A DNA stretch of 64,000 nt. Source: Cyanobacterium stanieri LEGE 03274 (GTDB taxonomy: Bacteria > Cyanobacteriota > Cyanobacteriia > Cyanobacteriales > Cyanobacteriaceae). Below, in pieces: positions 56,208 to 64,000 of this stretch (position 1 is the first letter of the stretch; each line of letters opens with the position of its first letter). The stretch spans positions 1 to 64,000 of the forward strand of contig NZ_JADEWC010000018.1 in assembly GCF_015207825.1 (NCBI RefSeq), in the 5' to 3' direction. A program made the translations under genes and the position numbers. Under the pieces are notes generated by a model. That model was not told the DNA's origin, did no database searches, and saw only the letters and a list, made by a program, of their open reading frames with translations.

Positions 56208-56366
56208 TACTAAGTCAAAATATACTTTAGTTCAATTGATTGAACGATAAACCATTAGCCTTGTAGTGAATTACACGGTGGAGCTACGAAGATACAATCT
56301 ATTTATAACGAATCATCCGAACTTGACATAATTTATTGCAGGGCGAGGGATGATATATTTTCTAAA
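56208..56366 (+). mobile_element. Family A repeat, long form, right end truncated
   Basis: TACTAAGTCAAAATATAC, TTCAATTGATTGAAC, TTGTAGTGAATTACACGG, GAAGATACAATCTATTTATAA and TCCGAACTTGACATAATTTATTG follow in order, then GCGAGGGATGATATATTTTC. It keeps the ~54-bp interior that the short form lacks and loses the right inverted terminus. It lies directly after the larger module. Confidence 0.65.
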
Positions 56367-56553
56367 GCACAAAGGAGGGCATCTCCACTTTTCTCGATAA
56401 CTATGGGCAATAATGATAATATTTTGGTGTCTCAATTTTAGGAAATATCGGCAGTAATTTCGAGCTTTTCGACTTAAACCCTTAGGGATATTTTACCAAC
56501 AGCACCAGAATAAGAAGTTAAGATGAAATCGTAATCCCAACACAAAATAGATT

Positions 56554-57594
56554 ATGACCTTTACACAACCCAAAATAAGCATACCCGAACATAGCCTAGA
56601 TCGAGATTGTACCACCCTATCTCGCCATGTACTACAACAACTACAAAGTTTTTCCGCCGATGCCCAAGACTTAAGCTCTATAATGAATCGCATCGCCTTA
56701 GCAGGAAAATTAGTTGCCCGTCGTCTGAGCCGAGCAGGATTAGTAACAGGGGCATTGGGCTTAACTGGAGATACGAATGTACAAGGTGAATCCGTTAAAA
56801 AAATGGACATCTACGCCAATGAAGTATTTATCTCCGTATTTAAACAAAGTGGTTTAGTGTGTCGTCTAGCCTCCGAAGAAATGGATAAACCATACTACAT
56901 TCCTGAAAACTGCCCCGTAGGTCGTTATACTCTTTTATACGATCCCATTGATGGTTCTTCCAATGTTGATATAAATCTTAATGTAGGATCTATTTTTGCC
57001 ATCCGTCAACAAGAAGGGGAAGACTTGGACGGAGAAGCCAAAGACTTGCTTACCGACGGTTCAAAACAAATTGCCGCAGGTTATATTCTCTATGGGCCTG
57101 CCACTGTTTTAGTATATACCATGGGAAAAGGAGTTCATTCCTTCTTTCTCGATCCTAGCTTGGGGGAATTTATTCTTGCCCAAGAAAATATCCAAATGCC
57201 CGATCATGGTTCAGTATATAGCGCCAATGAAGGTAATTTTTGGCAGTGGGAGGAGCAAATTAGGGACTATATCCGCTATGTCCATCGCCATGAAGGTTAT
57301 ACAGGCCGCTACAGTGGTGCTTTAGTGGGGGATATTCATCGCATTTTGATGCAGGGGGGCGTTTTTCTTTATCCCGGCAGTGTGGATAATCCCGAAGGTA
57401 AACTAAGATTATTATATGAAACAGCGCCCTTAGCCATGATCATGGAACAAGCAGGGGGTAAAGCATCCACTGGAAAAAAAAGAATTATGGATTATATTCC
57501 CTCTAAATTACACCAGCGCACCCCAGCCATTTTAGGTAGTAAAAAAGATGTGGAATTAGTTTTATCTTTCATCAATGATAAGGATAAACAATAA
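56554..57594 (+). CDS. fbp: Class I fructose-1,6-bisphosphatase
   Basis: This class I FBPase (346 aa) removes the C1 phosphate of fructose-1,6-bisphosphate in gluconeogenesis and the sugar-phosphate cycle; many cyanobacteria also hold a dual FBP/SBPase of class II. D130-P-I-D133-G ([11 protein letters not shown]) is the metal site, and [15 protein letters not shown] and [33 protein letters not shown] carry the substrate-binding residues. It is complete. The methylglyoxal synthase/lipid kinase fusion follows 124 bp downstream, in the same direction. Confidence 0.95.
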   Translation: MTFTQPKISIPEHSLDRDCTTLSRHVLQQLQSFSADAQDLSSIMNRIALAGKLVARRLSRAGLVTGALGLTGDTNVQGESVKKMDIYANEVFISVFKQSGLVCRLASEEMDKPYYIPENCPVGRYTLLYDPIDGSSNVDINLNVGSIFAIRQQEGEDLDGEAKDLLTDGSKQIAAGYILYGPATVLVYTMGKGVHSFFLDPSLGEFILAQENIQMPDHGSVYSANEGNFWQWEEQIRDYIRYVHRHEGYTGRYSGALVGDIHRILMQGGVFLYPGSVDNPEGKLRLLYETAPLAMIMEQAGGKASTGKKRIMDYIPSKLHQRTPAILGSKKDVELVLSFINDKDKQ

Positions 57595-57616
57595 TTAATT
57601 GTCATATATTCCATGG

Positions 57617-57638
57617 GGGACGTGCCATATCATGTCCC
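57617..57638. repeat. GGGACGTG...CATGTCCC hairpin
   Basis: GGGACGTG and CATGTCCC form an 8-bp stem with one G-U pair and a 6-nt loop, after fbp. It resembles the palindrome at 3915-3934. TAAACAAAAATTTT follows, which is not a clean U-run. Confidence 0.5.
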
Positions 57639-57718
57639 TAAACAAAAATTTTAAAAACAAAAAATCGAGATTAAAATATATGAATAAAAAATATATTTAA
57701 TCAAAAACCCATTGCACG

Positions 57719-59008
57719 ATGTCCAACAATATCGCTCTTATAGCCCATGACAACAAAAAAAATGACCTAGTTAGTTTTGTGAAACAACATCGAGAATTTT
57801 TTTCCCGTTATCACCTCATTGCCACAGGCACAACAGGGCAAAGAATTGAACAAGACACTAAACTAGAAGTTGAAAAAATGGCATCGGGCGCCCTTGGGGG
57901 AGATGTGCAAATATCTGCAAAAATAGTTGAATCGGATATTGCGGCGGTTATCTTTTTAATAGATCCCCTCTACGCTCAACCCCACGAACCTGATATAAAA
58001 GCACTTTTAAGGATTTGTGAAGTTTATAACGTTCCCTTAGCCACCAATTTATCTACCGCCAAAGCCATTGTTAAATCCCTTAGTCAAAGTAGAGTTGGTC
58101 ATTTGATTTTTAATCCTGTTGCGGGGCAAGGTAATCCAGAACAAGAATTAGATCGTATCAAAAAAATACTTAGTAAAGAAATATACCTAAAAATTACTTT
58201 CACTCGTCCCGATGTAAGCGTTACTCAACAAACCAAAGAAATCATCGAAAAAATTCAACAGGAAAAAGAAATGGACGATCATTTTGTCATTGCTTCTGGG
58301 GGAGATGGCACCGTGTCGGAAGTAGCCGCCGCCCTTATTAATACGGGGATTCCCCTCGGTATTATACCTCGAGGTACTGCCAATGCGTTTTGTGGTGCGA
58401 TCGGTATTCCTTCAGATATTCAAGGGGCTTGTCATACTATTTGTCAAGGGGTTACTCGCATTGTGGACACCGCAATATGTAACGATATTCCCATGCTTTT
58501 ATTAGCAGGGGTTGGTTTTGAGGCAGAAACTGTAGCAAAAGCAGATCGAGATATGAAAAATAGATTAGGAGTAATGGCTTATATTTTTGCAGGTATTCAA
58601 CAAGCAAAAGAACAAAAATTATTTAATGCAGAGATAGAAATTAATTCTGAGGTTAACACCATCGAAGCCAGTGCCATCACCATTGCCAATGCGGCTCCAC
58701 CCACTTCAGTATTAGCCCAGGGGGCAGGAGAGGTTGACTATAATGATGGTTTATTAGATATTACCATCGCCAGTAGTCAAAGCACTTTACAAGGTATTGG
58801 GGTGATTACCAGTTTATTTACTTCTGGATTGGTGAAAAACCCTAGTAACCATGATCATGTTGCCCATTTTCAGGCAGAAAGTATTAAGGTAAAGACGGAA
58901 CCTGAACAAAGGGTTGTGGTTGATGGAGAGATTATTGGTAATACCCCCATTGAAGTTAGGTGTATTCCTAATAGTTTAAGTTTATTTGTACCCATTGAAA
59001 ATCAGTAG
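57719..59008 (+). CDS. Methylglyoxal synthase fused to a lipid kinase (DAGK-like) domain
   Basis: This 429-aa protein has two parts. Residues 1-~120 match methylglyoxal synthase, which converts dihydroxyacetone phosphate to methylglyoxal and phosphate; H10, D62 (GGDVQ), H89 and D92 (QPHEPD) correspond to the catalytic and phosphate-binding residues of E. coli MgsA (H19, D71, H98, D101). Residues ~125-429 match a YegS/BmrU-type diacylglycerol kinase domain, with GGDGT at 194-198 and GTANAF at 219-224 (the usual N-D is N-A). The fusion is intact with no internal stop. Its physiological role is not known to me. Confidence 0.9.
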   Translation: MSNNIALIAHDNKKNDLVSFVKQHREFFSRYHLIATGTTGQRIEQDTKLEVEKMASGALGGDVQISAKIVESDIAAVIFLIDPLYAQPHEPDIKALLRICEVYNVPLATNLSTAKAIVKSLSQSRVGHLIFNPVAGQGNPEQELDRIKKILSKEIYLKITFTRPDVSVTQQTKEIIEKIQQEKEMDDHFVIASGGDGTVSEVAAALINTGIPLGIIPRGTANAFCGAIGIPSDIQGACHTICQGVTRIVDTAICNDIPMLLLAGVGFEAETVAKADRDMKNRLGVMAYIFAGIQQAKEQKLFNAEIEINSEVNTIEASAITIANAAPPTSVLAQGAGEVDYNDGLLDITIASSQSTLQGIGVITSLFTSGLVKNPSNHDHVAHFQAESIKVKTEPEQRVVVDGEIIGNTPIEVRCIPNSLSLFVPIENQ

Positions 59009-59129
59009 CTAAGGTTTGATTAGTCAATAATAGAGTTGTTGCGAAATAGGTTTTTGCCAAATTTCGTCCTTATTTGATAAGGGTTTCAGATACGCAGATA
59101 TTTAATTGACAACAAGTCTAATTAAGATA

Positions 59130-59156
59130 AAAAATATCGGGTAGGTTTTCCTACCC
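59130..59156 (-). terminator. Rho-independent terminator of glgB
   Basis: On the minus strand GGGTAGG-AAAA-CCTACCC is followed by GATATTTTTT. It lies about 10 bases after the glgB stop codon. Confidence 0.8.
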
Positions 59157-59165
59157 ATAAAATTA

Positions 59166-61445
59166 CTAATCCGCAGACTTATCACGATCCAACTTAAGCA
59201 TTAAAACACCGAGGGGAGGTAAACATAAATCAAGGGAGTAAGGATAATCATGGAAAAACCATTCATCAGTCCATTTGCCACCCAAGTTACCCATATTACT
59301 TCCACCATAATCTTTAGAATCACTGTTAAAGATTTCGCTATAAAACCCAGCTTCTGGCACACCAACACGATAATGGCTATGGGGTTGAGGAGTAAAGTTA
59401 CAGACAACTACAATAAAATCATCTGCATTTTTAGCACGACGAATAAAGGAAACCACACTATGGCGACTATCACTACAGTCTATCCATTGAAAACCTTCTT
59501 CCTCAAAATCCCTTTCATAGAGTGCGGGTTCAGATTTATAAATATCGTTGAGGTTGGCGAAAAATCCTTTTAGTTGACGGTGGGATTGATAGTTAAGTAG
59601 ATGCCATTCTAAGTCTTTCCAGACATTCCATTCTGTCCATTGCCCAAATTCCATGCTCATAAACATGGTCTTTTTACCTGGATGGGCAAACATATAACTA
59701 AATAAACTACGAAGGTTGGCAAATTTTTGCCATTCATCCCCTGGCACTTTACCAATCATGTTGCTTTTGCCATGGACTATTTCATCGTGGGAAAGGGCTA
59801 ACATATAGTTTTCGCTGTGGTGATACCACATACTAAAGGTAACGCTATTTTGGTGAAATTGACGAAACCAAGGATCCATGGCGAAATAGTCTAGCATATC
59901 GTGCATCCAACCCATGTTCCATTTCATGTTGAATCCTAAACCACCCATGTAGGGGGGGCGTGATACCATGGCCCAGGAGGTGGATTCTTCGGCGATGGAA
60001 AGGATACCGGGGAAGTAGTTAAAGATTGTGCCGTTTACTTGTCTTAAAAATTCTACGGCTTCAATGTTTTCTCTACCGCCGTAGTCGTTGGCTACCCATT
60101 GCCCATCTTCTCTATCGTAGTCGAGGTATAACATGGAGGCGACGGCATCTACTCGGATTCCGTCAATGTGATATTTATCGAACCAGAATAGGGCATTGGC
60201 GACGAGGAAGTTACGGACTTCGTTACGACCATAGTTAAATACTAATGTACCCCAGCCTTTATGTTCTCCTTTGCGGGGATCTCCATGTTCAAATAGGTGA
60301 GTTCCATCGAAGAAGGCTAGTCCGTGTCCGTCTTTGGGGAAGTGACCGGGGACCCAATCAACTATTACGCCGATGCCGTGGAGGTGACATTGATCGATGA
60401 AGTACATGAGGTCTTCGGGAGAGCCATAGCGGGAGGTGGGGGCGTAGTAGCCTGTCACTTGGTAACCCCATGAGCCATCGAAGGGATGTTCGGCGATGGG
60501 TAGTAGTTCGATGTGGGTGTATCCTAGTTCTTTGACGTAGGGGATAAGGCTTTCGGCTAGTTCGTAGTAGGTTAGGAAACGGGCATCGGGTTTGGCGTCG
60601 GAGGCGGTGACGATTTCGGTTTGTTGCCCGTAGTTTTTGGGGGGTTGTTCTTTGGAGGTGTGTAGCCATGAACCGATGTGGAGTTCATAGACGGAGATGG
60701 GTTGGTTGAGGGGATCGGTGTTACGGCGTTTTTCGAGCCATTGTTGATCGTGCCATTGGTAGGTGTCTAAGTCGGCAACGATGGAGGCGGTTTTTGGTCT
60801 AACTTCTTGGGAGAAGCCGAAGGGGTCTGATTTTTCGTAGATGTGACCTTCCCAGTTTTTGATTTCGTATTTATAGTGAGTGCCGATGTCTAGTTCGGGG
60901 ATGAATAATTCCCAGACGATGTTATTTATTTTACGCATTTGATGTTCTCTACCGTCCCAGCTGTTGAAGTCTCCGAGAATGGATACGTTACGGGCGTTGG
61001 GGGCCCATACGGCGAAATAAACTCCTTTGACTCCGTTTTGCTCGATGACGTGGGCGCCTAGTTTTTCGTAAATGCGGTGATGGTTTCCTTCTTGGAATAG
61101 GTATAAGTCATAGTCGGTGATGGTACTGGATTTGAATTGGTAGGGGTCATAAATTACTTTTTCTTGATCTCCTTGTTTGATTTTTAGTTGATAGTTGTTT
61201 AGTTCTTCTGTTTTAATTTCACATTCAAAGAAGTTGGGGTGATGGTGCGATCGCATCTTATATTCTTCTCGAAGTTCTGGGGCAATAACATAGGCTTCGG
61301 AGGCTTTGGGTAAATAAGCTCTAATCACATAGGTTTTCTCGCCTTCTTCTTGGCTAAGAAGATGAATCCCCAATATTTCAAAGGGATCATGGTGTAGATT
61401 ATTTACAATTTGTTCTACTTGTTGACTGGTAATATTGCTAGGCAT
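59166..61445 (-). CDS. glgB: 1,4-alpha-glucan branching enzyme
   Basis: This GH13 glycogen branching enzyme (759 aa) forms the alpha-1,6 branch points. N-terminal carbohydrate-binding modules (about 15-230, with FAVWAPNARNVSILGDFN) precede the TIM barrel: HIELLPIAEHPFDGSWGYQ, GVIVDWVPGHFPKDGHGLAFFDG, the nucleophile in GIRVDAVASMLYLDY, the acid in AEESTSW and LSHDEIVHGK. The C-terminal LPPLGVLMLKL ends the domain. It is the usual cyanobacterial glgB. It is the third sugar-phosphate or glycogen-related gene in this stretch. Confidence 0.97.
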   Translation of the reverse strand: MPSNITSQQVEQIVNNLHHDPFEILGIHLLSQEEGEKTYVIRAYLPKASEAYVIAPELREEYKMRSHHHPNFFECEIKTEELNNYQLKIKQGDQEKVIYDPYQFKSSTITDYDLYLFQEGNHHRIYEKLGAHVIEQNGVKGVYFAVWAPNARNVSILGDFNSWDGREHQMRKINNIVWELFIPELDIGTHYKYEIKNWEGHIYEKSDPFGFSQEVRPKTASIVADLDTYQWHDQQWLEKRRNTDPLNQPISVYELHIGSWLHTSKEQPPKNYGQQTEIVTASDAKPDARFLTYYELAESLIPYVKELGYTHIELLPIAEHPFDGSWGYQVTGYYAPTSRYGSPEDLMYFIDQCHLHGIGVIVDWVPGHFPKDGHGLAFFDGTHLFEHGDPRKGEHKGWGTLVFNYGRNEVRNFLVANALFWFDKYHIDGIRVDAVASMLYLDYDREDGQWVANDYGGRENIEAVEFLRQVNGTIFNYFPGILSIAEESTSWAMVSRPPYMGGLGFNMKWNMGWMHDMLDYFAMDPWFRQFHQNSVTFSMWYHHSENYMLALSHDEIVHGKSNMIGKVPGDEWQKFANLRSLFSYMFAHPGKKTMFMSMEFGQWTEWNVWKDLEWHLLNYQSHRQLKGFFANLNDIYKSEPALYERDFEEEGFQWIDCSDSRHSVVSFIRRAKNADDFIVVVCNFTPQPHSHYRVGVPEAGFYSEIFNSDSKDYGGSNMGNLGGKWTDEWFFHDYPYSLDLCLPPLGVLMLKLDRDKSAD

Positions 61446-61494
61446 TTAATCTTATTCAGTTAAAATGTTTTTTTATATGTTGTCATCATGATAC

Positions 61495-63969
61495 CTAGTT
61501 TTTCTGGATTGATTCGATTAAATGGGGAAAATCATCAAGGGTTTGTTCTAATAAATCAAGGTCAAAGGAATTAATTTGCTCTTGTAAATGGTGACTATAT
61601 TCCCATAGAGGCTGATAATCATACTTTTTGGCTTCTTGGGTCAAATTTTGGGCTAATTCCCTAATATAAGCGGTTATTTTGGTTTTATGGGCTTTTTCCC
61701 ATAGGGGTAGGTATTTATCTTGGAGGATATTAATCATTTCTTTCCTTTGAGGGGGGGGCAAGGGATGATTTTTTTCTTGTGAGGGGGGCAAAAAATAAGC
61801 AGTTTTTAGGGATGTATTTTGAGCAAATAATTTTTTGAGAATGGTGACGATGTCGCTACGGCGCACTGGTTTGGGCAATAGTTCAAATATTAGGGGTTTT
61901 ATTGCTTCTATATTTTCGGCTTGGGGGGATGCGGTGACAATGACAATGGGAATATCTTTGGTACTAGAATTATGTTTTAAAAATTTCACTACCTCTTTAC
62001 CATCTAAAACAGGCATTTTTAAATCTAGTAAAATTAATTGGGGTTTATATCTTAGGGTATTGGCGATCGCCTCTTGACCATCTTCAGCAAAAACAAGATG
62101 ATGGAGAGTACCATGGAAAAAACCCTTCATTAACTGTAAATTAGAAGGAACATCATCAGCCACCAAAATCGTCAAAGGCTCAAATTGTTCCAAATTATCA
62201 TCCAATAAAGATGCCATGGGAGAAGGAAAAACCAAAGCACAACCCACCAAGGGAAAAGTAACCGTAAACACACTGCCCACCCCCACCGCACTTGAAACCT
62301 CAATGGTGCCATCAAGCATATTCACCAACTTTTTAGTAATCGTTAACCCCAAGCCCGTGCCACCATATTTACGATTATTTTGTCCATTTTGCTGAGTAAA
62401 AGATTCAAAAACCCTCTCCATATCCTCCTCAGGAATACCTATACCGCTATCCTCAATGGCAATAAAAAACCCACAATTTTTAATACCTACCTCGAAGCCT
62501 TCCCCGTTATAACAACCAGCCTTAACCCTTACAAAACCATGTTCAGTAAACTTAATGGCATTACCAATCAAATTAAACAAAATTTGTCTTAAGCGAATCG
62601 GCTCAAATATCACCCCCACAGGAAAATCTTCCCGAATATCCAAAATTAAATCAATACCCTTTTTTTGCGACTGATACTGAAAAATAGTAATAATTTCTTG
62701 CAATAAATCTCTAACATTTAAAGCCTCATAATCTACCCTCATTTTTCCCGCTTCAATTTTAGATAAATCCAAAATATCATTAATCAAAGCTAATAAAGTA
62801 TGACCACTACTCGAAATAGAATCAAGATAACTCCTAGCCAAATTATCAGGTATAAAATCTTTTAATAAATCAGAAAACCCTAGTATAGCATTCATAGGAG
62901 TTCTAATTTCATGACTAATATTGGCTAAAAATTCACTTTTTGTAAGATTAGCAATTTCGGCTTCTTCCTTAGCTACTTTTAATTGTGCCGATTTTTTTTG
63001 CACCTCCAAAAAAAGTTCAGCTTGTTCGATAGCAATACCCAATTGTACAGCAATTTGCTTGAGTAAATTAACCTGTCTTGATACCCAAAAAAAAGATTGA
63101 CAATGATAAGCCCCCAATAAACCCCATAATTTATCACGGGTAAAAATAGGCACAATACACATGGCTTGGGCATCAAATTCCTGATACAACCGACGATGAC
63201 AATGGGAAAAATTTGCCTGAGAAATATCATTAATGGTTGTTACTTCTCCCTGACGGTAACGCCCCCCATGGTTTTCCTGTAAGTAACTATCATCCCATCT
63301 ACGGAGATTATTTTGTTCTACCAAGGAGATTAAACCAACTTTTTTACTTTCGGCAATAAATTCTCCCCCCCAATCTTCTTGAAAACCATAGACAGAAACT
63401 CGATCGCACTTTAAAATATTTCTAACTTCATCACAGGTAGTATTACAAATCACCTCAAAATCGAGACTATCCCGCATTTTCTTCATAATGGAGTTAACTG
63501 CCTTTTGAAATAAGGCATTCTCCCTCAGGGCAATTTCCCTTTGTTTATCAATGGTAATGTCAGAAATTACCCCATTCCATACCACACAATCATCAATGGT
63601 AGAGGGGATACAATGAATTTTCAAATATTTTTGTTTACCTTTAGGAGTAACAATGGAAAAACTATAGTTTAAGTCTCTTAAATATTGGCGGGATAAATAA
63701 ATAATTTGCCATAAATCATTCCGTTGCCCTTTCTCAATTAAATTAAATAATTTTTGTCCATCATCGGTAATTTCTTCGGGGCTTAATCCCAATATGTGTT
63801 GACTGGCATCACTGACAAAGGAAAAATAATAATTATCTTTTTTATCCATAAAAAATTGAAAAATTACATCGGGAGTTAGGGCTGTAATTTCTCTTAAAAC
63901 TTGATTATTTATAATTTTATTAAATGATGTTTTTTTTAGATTTTCAATAGTTTTTTTCTCTTTATTCAT
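61495..63969 (-). CDS. Hybrid histidine kinase with PAS and cyanobacteriochrome-like GAF
   Basis: This sensor kinase (824 aa) is soluble. Residues ~30-145 are a PAS domain, ~150-325 a GAF domain, ~345-575 a histidine kinase core, and ~598-720 a receiver domain. H353 in SHEIRTP is the phospho-acceptor and D649 in LLDLKMP the receiver aspartate. N-box NLIGNAIKF and G-box YGGTGLGL are intact. The GAF holds [31 protein letters not shown] and C257-H258 (SHCHRRL), the position where phytochrome-superfamily GAFs attach a bilin. The C-terminal ~80 residues are helical and might be HPt-like, but lack a clear His motif. No cognate regulator is adjacent. Confidence 0.9.
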   Translation of the reverse strand: MNKEKKTIENLKKTSFNKIINNQVLREITALTPDVIFQFFMDKKDNYYFSFVSDASQHILGLSPEEITDDGQKLFNLIEKGQRNDLWQIIYLSRQYLRDLNYSFSIVTPKGKQKYLKIHCIPSTIDDCVVWNGVISDITIDKQREIALRENALFQKAVNSIMKKMRDSLDFEVICNTTCDEVRNILKCDRVSVYGFQEDWGGEFIAESKKVGLISLVEQNNLRRWDDSYLQENHGGRYRQGEVTTINDISQANFSHCHRRLYQEFDAQAMCIVPIFTRDKLWGLLGAYHCQSFFWVSRQVNLLKQIAVQLGIAIEQAELFLEVQKKSAQLKVAKEEAEIANLTKSEFLANISHEIRTPMNAILGFSDLLKDFIPDNLARSYLDSISSSGHTLLALINDILDLSKIEAGKMRVDYEALNVRDLLQEIITIFQYQSQKKGIDLILDIREDFPVGVIFEPIRLRQILFNLIGNAIKFTEHGFVRVKAGCYNGEGFEVGIKNCGFFIAIEDSGIGIPEEDMERVFESFTQQNGQNNRKYGGTGLGLTITKKLVNMLDGTIEVSSAVGVGSVFTVTFPLVGCALVFPSPMASLLDDNLEQFEPLTILVADDVPSNLQLMKGFFHGTLHHLVFAEDGQEAIANTLRYKPQLILLDLKMPVLDGKEVVKFLKHNSSTKDIPIVIVTASPQAENIEAIKPLIFELLPKPVRRSDIVTILKKLFAQNTSLKTAYFLPPSQEKNHPLPPPQRKEMINILQDKYLPLWEKAHKTKITAYIRELAQNLTQEAKKYDYQPLWEYSHHLQEQINSFDLDLLEQTLDDFPHLIESIQKN

Positions 63970-64000
63970 TTTTATTTTATCTCTATATCATCTCGATTTT

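Overview
The window is chromosomal DNA from a unicellular, AT-rich cyanobacterium. The evidence is petC-petA (Rieske protein and cytochrome f), psb27, a fluorescence recovery protein, ycf46-ycf35, ictB, a CPP1-like protein, a D27-like protein and groEL2, together with many HIP1 octamers (GCGATCGC). Gene content and composition suggest something near Cyanobacterium/Geminocystis; that placement is an inference. There is no rRNA, CRISPR array, prophage or intact insertion sequence. One tRNA (Lys-UUU) is present.

Layout. 0-5 kb: a sugar ABC permease, TldD, ribosomal proteins L33 and S18, RimI, and an ABC-2 type ATPase. 5-10 kb: Ycf35, Ycf46, a small ribbon-helix-helix protein, TsaE and a CPA2 antiporter with a UspA tail. 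10-18 kb: type II sulfide:quinone reductase, HisIE, a TPR protein, a zinc-ribbon Ser/Thr kinase, an AlkB homologue, QueF and trigger factor. 18-26 kb: a DUF3611 protein, an alpha/beta hydrolase, an M41-like peptidase without an AAA domain, Fni, SurE, then IctB, a phytol-kinase-type protein and an aldose epimerase in a row. 26-38 kb: tRNA-Lys, a glycosyltransferase, a GH57 protein, CobU, 5-oxoprolinase, a divergent YrdC protein, a DUF4079 protein, Dus, a rhodanese and ThrC. 38-46 kb: an RND efflux pump with a divergent PadR regulator, then CIRCE-controlled groEL2. 46-51 kb: a repeat-rich stretch with a divergent serine recombinase, a D27-like protein, a glycosyltransferase and a tandem MshEN-type protein. 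51-56 kb: petC-petA, DUF3067, CPP1-like, FRP and Psb27. 56-64 kb: a carbon-metabolism run (fructose-1,6-bisphosphatase, a methylglyoxal synthase/lipid kinase fusion, glycogen branching enzyme) and a hybrid histidine kinase whose GAF domain looks like a bilin-binding cyanobacteriochrome domain.

Most genes are conserved cyanobacterial housekeeping or photosynthesis genes in short operons. Accessory signal lies mainly in the intergenic DNA. At least three families of miniature, transposon-like repeats are present. One ~114-bp family has TA-ended inverted termini and a ~168-bp long form, and the short form looks like a deletion of the long form between direct repeats. It is nested in a larger ~330-bp module that has its own termini. 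Two copies in inverted orientation bracket the recombinase and D27-like genes.

I did not find a clear, complete new multi-gene system. The observations most worth following are the repeat families, the putative photoreceptor kinase, the methylglyoxal synthase/lipid kinase fusion, and the AAA-less M41 peptidase with a palindrome upstream.
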